NCBI RefSeq assembly: GCF_014649955.1
Contig: NZ_BMUA01000009.1
Coordinates: 124,001-188,000, forward strand
Origin: Streptomyces violascens
Lineage (GTDB): Bacteria > Actinomycetota > Actinomycetes > Streptomycetales > Streptomycetaceae
Direction of reading: 5' to 3'
Length of the DNA stretch: 64,000 nt
The notes below the pieces were generated by a model. That model did not search any database. It saw only the letters and a list, made by a program, of their open reading frames with translations, and was not told the DNA's origin. The position numbers and the translations under genes were made by a program. Below are positions 60,769 to 64,000 of the stretch, one piece after another. The number at the start of each line of letters is the position of its first letter. The first letter of the stretch is position 1.

Positions 60769-62964
60769 GTGGCTGGCGAACAGAACGCAGCGGTGCCCGC
60801 GGAGGCACGGGAGAAGCACGCGCTCCTCGCCGAGCAGATCGAGGCGCACCGCTTCCGGTACTACGTGAAGGACCAACCGGTCATCAGCGACGGGGACTTC
60901 GACAAGCTGCTCCGCTCGCTCGAAGCCCTGGAGGACGAGCACCCCGAGCTGCGCACACCCGACTCGCCGACCCAGAAGGTGGCGGGTGCCTACGAGACGG
61001 ACTTCGCCTCGGTCGAGCACCGCGAGCGGATGCTGTCCCTGGACAACGCCTTCGACGACGAGGAACTGGCGGCCTGGGCCGAGCGCATCGCCAAGGACGT
61101 GGGCACCGCCGACTACCACTACCTGTGCGAGCTGAAGGTCGACGGCCTCGCCGTGAACCTGACGTACGAGCACGGCCGGCTGACCCGCGCCGCCACCCGC
61201 GGCGACGGCCGCACCGGCGAGGACATCACGCCCAACGTGCGCACCATCACCGACATCCCGGACCGCCTCAAGGGCGACCGCATCCCCGAGCTCGTCGAGA
61301 TCCGGGGCGAGGTCTACTTCCCGATGGAGGCCTTCGAGGGCCTGAACGCGCGCCTGGTGGAAGCGGGCGACAAGCCGTTCGCCAACCCGCGCAACGCGGC
61401 CGCCGGTTCGCTGCGCCAGAAGGACCCCAAGGTCACCGCCACCAGACCGCTGCACATGGTGGTGCACGGCATCGGCGCCCGCGCGGGCTTCGACATCGAC
61501 AGGCTGTCGCAGGCGTACGACCTGCTGCGCGAATGGGGTCTGCCGACCGCCCAGCACAACAAGGTCGTCAAGTCCCTCGAAGAAGTACGCCAGTTCATCG
61601 CCTACATGGGCGAGAACCGGCACTCGGTGGTGGAGCACGAGATCGACGGGGTCGTCGTCAAGCTCGACGAGATCCCCCTCCAGGGCCGCCTCGGCTCCAC
61701 CGCGCGCGCCCCGCGCTGGGCCATCGCCTGGAAGTACGCGCCCGAAGAGGTCAACACCAAGCTCGTCAACATCCGCGTGGGAGTGGGCCGCACAGGTCGC
61801 GTCACGCCCTACGCCCAGGTCGAACCGGTCACCGTGGCCGGCTCCGAGGTCGAGTTCGCCACCCTCCACAACCAGGACGTCGTCAAGGCCAAGGGCGTCC
61901 TCATCGGCGACACCGTGGTGCTGCGCAAGGCCGGGGACGTCATCCCGGAGATCCTCGGCCCCGTCGCCGACCTGAGGGATGGCAGCGAGTACCCCTTCGA
62001 GATGCCCGCCCAGTGCCCGGAATGCGGGACTGGCCTGCGTCCGATGAAGGAGGGCGACATCGACCTTCGCTGCCCCAACGCCCAGTCCTGCCCCGCCCAG
62101 TTGAGGGAGCGGCTGTTCTACCTGGGCGGCCGCAAGAGCCTCGACATCGAGAACTTCGGATACGTCGCGGCCGCCGCCCTCACCAAGCCCCTGGAGCCGG
62201 CCACCCCGCCGCTCCTCGACGAGGGCGATCTCTTCGACCTCACCATGGATCAGCTCCTGCCCATCAAGGCGTACGTCCTCGATCAGGACAGCGGACTGCC
62301 CAAGCGCGACCCCAAGACCGGCGAGGAGAAGATCGCGCTCGTCTTCGCCAACATGAACGGCGAGCCGCGCAAGAACGCCGTCTCGATGCTGGAGAACATC
62401 GCGGCCGCCAAGGAGCGCCCGCTCGCCCGCATTCTCACCGGGCTCTCCATCCGCCACGTCGGCCCGGTCGCCGCCGAGGCGCTGGCCCGCGAATTCCGCT
62501 CCATCGACCGCATCGAGCAGGCCACCGAGGAGGAACTCGCCGCGGTAGAGGGCGTCGGCGGCATCATCGCGGCCTCCCTCAAGCAGTGGTTCGCCGAGGA
62601 GTGGCACCAGGAGATCCTGCGCAAGTGGAAGGCCGCCGGGGTCCGCATGGAGGACGAGAGCACCGGCGAGGACGAGGGGCCGCGCCCGTTGGAGGGCCTC
62701 ACCGTCGTCGTGACCGGAACTCTTGAGCGGCACACCAGAGATGGCGCGAAAGAGGCGCTGCAGAGCCGCGGAGCCAAGGTCACCGGTTCCGTTTCCAAGA
62801 AGACCTCGTTCGTCGTCGTCGGCGACAGCCCGGGTTCCAAATACGACAAGGCGATGCAGCTGAAGGTTCCGGTTCTGGACGAGGACGGCTTCGCCATTCT
62901 GCTGGAACAAGGGCCCGACGCGGCAAGAGAAGCCGCGATGCCCAACGCTCCAGAGGGGGAATGA
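60769..62964 (+). CDS. ligA: NAD-dependent DNA ligase
   Basis: Seals nicks with NAD in replication and repair. The 731-residue protein has the Ia domain (HRFRYYV near 25), adenylated Lys123 in ELKVDGLAVN, the OB fold, a four-Cys zinc finger (CPECGTG...CPNAQSC), helix-hairpin-helix repeats (GVGGIIAASL) and a C-terminal BRCT domain (about 640-715). The GTG at 60769 is preferred because GGGAGG then stands 8 nt upstream; the ATG at 60763 is only 3 nt from it. Confidence 0.96.
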   Translation: MAGEQNAAVPAEAREKHALLAEQIEAHRFRYYVKDQPVISDGDFDKLLRSLEALEDEHPELRTPDSPTQKVAGAYETDFASVEHRERMLSLDNAFDDEELAAWAERIAKDVGTADYHYLCELKVDGLAVNLTYEHGRLTRAATRGDGRTGEDITPNVRTITDIPDRLKGDRIPELVEIRGEVYFPMEAFEGLNARLVEAGDKPFANPRNAAAGSLRQKDPKVTATRPLHMVVHGIGARAGFDIDRLSQAYDLLREWGLPTAQHNKVVKSLEEVRQFIAYMGENRHSVVEHEIDGVVVKLDEIPLQGRLGSTARAPRWAIAWKYAPEEVNTKLVNIRVGVGRTGRVTPYAQVEPVTVAGSEVEFATLHNQDVVKAKGVLIGDTVVLRKAGDVIPEILGPVADLRDGSEYPFEMPAQCPECGTGLRPMKEGDIDLRCPNAQSCPAQLRERLFYLGGRKSLDIENFGYVAAAALTKPLEPATPPLLDEGDLFDLTMDQLLPIKAYVLDQDSGLPKRDPKTGEEKIALVFANMNGEPRKNAVSMLENIAAAKERPLARILTGLSIRHVGPVAAEALAREFRSIDRIEQATEEELAAVEGVGGIIAASLKQWFAEEWHQEILRKWKAAGVRMEDESTGEDEGPRPLEGLTVVVTGTLERHTRDGAKEALQSRGAKVTGSVSKKTSFVVVGDSPGSKYDKAMQLKVPVLDEDGFAILLEQGPDAAREAAMPNAPEGE

Positions 62965-63239
62965 GACACAAAGGAGGGTAGTAACAGGGGGCCTGGAGGC
63001 TGCGCGGAGTCACCCGTTCGGCGCATAGCAGACCGATGCGGGTGGCTGGGTCGCATTCGGGCAAGAGCTGTAGACCGCTGCCCGACAGAGCCTTCTGCGG
63101 CCTACTGTTGAGATGTGCGCCTGTCGTGCACGGCTGATGGCCCCTGCTGGTGGAGCGGTTGGGGTTCAACACCAGTCGTGGTGGCATGACATCGGGGCCA
63201 TCGCGTGCACGGGCACTGCCGGCTGTGAGAGGGACGGGA

Positions 63240-64000
63240 ATGAAACCGACCGAGAGCACCGCCCCGGCCGTGAGGCTGCGCGGGTTCACGGGATTTTCGT
63301 CCAGACTGACGGCCGTCGTCACAGGCCTCGCGGGCGTGGTCCTCGCCACCGGCTTCTACCGGGCCGTCCAGCACGGCGACGCCCTGTTCCCCGGCGGGAC
63401 GACGGGCTGGTCGCTCGCCGTCCTCACCGGCATCATCGTCGGCCATCTCGTCGCGCTCGGCCGTGAGCGCTGGTGGGGCGGCACCGGTTCGGGAGCCGCT
63501 CTCACCATCGCCGTGCTGCTCCTGTACGGCTGGCTGCCGGCCGCGCTGGTCAGCCTGGCCGTGGTGGTCCTGGTCGGCGCCGCGCGGCGCAACCGCTGGC
63601 GCCAGGGCGTGCTGCACGGCGCGGTGGACATCCTCGGCATAGGAGCCGCGGGCCTGGTCCTGGCCGCGTTCGACGTGGCCCCGGGCGTGGTCCACCCGTG
63701 GTGGCCCACCCAGTGGAGCATCGCCACGGCCCCCGAAATCGTGCTCGCGGCCGGGGCGTATCTGCTGCTCACCAGGATGCTGCTCTGGTACGCGCTCGCG
63801 CCCCGCGGCGGCGGGCTGCCCACCGTCGCCCGCACGGCCCTGCTCAGGCAGGGTCTGGTGGCCGTCGCGCTGCTCGGGATCGCCCCGCTGATCTGCGTCG
63901 TCGCCATGTCGGTGCCCGTGCTGCTCCCGCTGTTCGCGGTGCCGCTCGTCGCCCTCGACTCGACGCTCTGGATCGCCCGGGCCCGTGCCGAGGAGCAGCT
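63240..64000 (+). CDS. rmdB: Multi-helix membrane protein, 5' part; probably c-di-GMP protein RmdB
   Basis: The first 253 codons of a gene that runs off the window. It shows about six transmembrane helices between residues 20 and 245 and no catalytic domain yet. In S. coelicolor the gene after ligA is, to my knowledge, rmdB (SCO5495), a membrane-bound GGDEF-EAL phosphodiesterase controlling development; the membrane N-terminus here fits. GAGAGGGACGGGA precedes the ATG at 63240. The identity rests on synteny and topology only. Confidence 0.65.
   Translation, partial: MKPTESTAPAVRLRGFTGFSSRLTAVVTGLAGVVLATGFYRAVQHGDALFPGGTTGWSLAVLTGIIVGHLVALGRERWWGGTGSGAALTIAVLLLYGWLPAALVSLAVVVLVGAARRNRWRQGVLHGAVDILGIGAAGLVLAAFDVAPGVVHPWWPTQWSIATAPEIVLAAGAYLLLTRMLLWYALAPRGGGLPTVARTALLRQGLVAVALLGIAPLICVVAMSVPVLLPLFAVPLVALDSTLWIARARAEEQ

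Noticed and set aside
60634..62910. 758-codon frame antisense to ligA
   Set aside because: A shadow of the third-position G+C bias of ligA.

Overview
The window is about 72% G+C, uses GTG and TTG starts freely, and carries gene families and a gene order typical of the Streptomyces chromosome core. From memory, the order treS-glgE-glgP ... oligopeptide ABC operon ... mnmA ... ligA followed by a membrane c-di-GMP protein matches the S. coelicolor SCO5442-SCO5495 segment. I therefore read it as a chromosomal segment of a Streptomyces or a very close relative. No tRNA, rRNA, CRISPR array, insertion sequence or phage gene was seen.

Layout. 1-5.8 kb: alpha-glucan/trehalose genes, treS (cut by the window edge) and glgE translationally coupled on the minus strand, with glgP divergent; glgX lies apart at 19.9-22.1 kb. 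5.9-11.3 kb: a secreted M4 metalloprotease, a decayed TetR gene, a hotdog protein, a DinB-like protein and a DUF1266 protein. 11.3-19.7 kb: a coupled pair of ABC half-exporters that look like a heterodimer with one degenerate ATP site, then a DrrA/DrrB-type exporter followed by a NarL-type two-component system. 22.3-26.7 kb: two tandem L,D-transpeptidase lipoproteins, an enoyl-CoA hydratase, an RsbW-like ATPase and two RNA-like structured regions. 27-29 kb: a deacetylase-like lipoprotein coupled to a YncE-like beta-propeller lipoprotein.

29.1-30.5 kb holds the most unusual locus. It encodes a cytochrome P450 with the length and many pocket residues of mycobacterial CYP121 (mycocyclosin synthase). 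A 46-codon ORF precedes it and overlaps its start by ATGA. That ORF joins what looks like the first and last few residues of a cyclodipeptide synthase, with the catalytic core missing, so the pathway appears to have lost its first enzyme by an in-frame internal deletion while its P450 stayed intact.

30.6-33.3 kb: GNAT and MerR genes, an EF-hand protein and an F420/NADP-oxidoreductase-like protein. 33.4-38.1 kb: the glycine/serine operon gcvT-gcvH-glyA-sdaA, headed by a tandem glycine riboswitch that opens when glycine is abundant. 38.2-40.7 kb: a P-loop protein and two SseB paralogues. 41.1-47.6 kb: a complete peptide ABC transporter in the order C-A-B-D-F, followed by a secreted M1-type peptidase that fits peptide use. 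49-52.7 kb: a TRIC-type channel, an acyl-CoA thioesterase, a 790-bp gene-free block of G+C-rich tandem repeats, a FabR/DesT-like regulator with its own palindrome, and two small membrane proteins. 52.8-64 kb: cysteine desulfurase followed by mnmA (a sulfur relay for tRNA thiolation), interrupted by a minus-strand amidase; small redox and regulatory genes; a MetE-like protein; ligA; and the start of a membrane protein that is probably RmdB.

Repeats are a second theme. A G+C-rich dispersed repeat occurs between genes at 51.4 kb and also inside the coding sequence of an ABC exporter at 14.0-14.2 kb, where it has become an in-frame linker. Another 18-bp core occurs at 8.55 and 33.38 kb.
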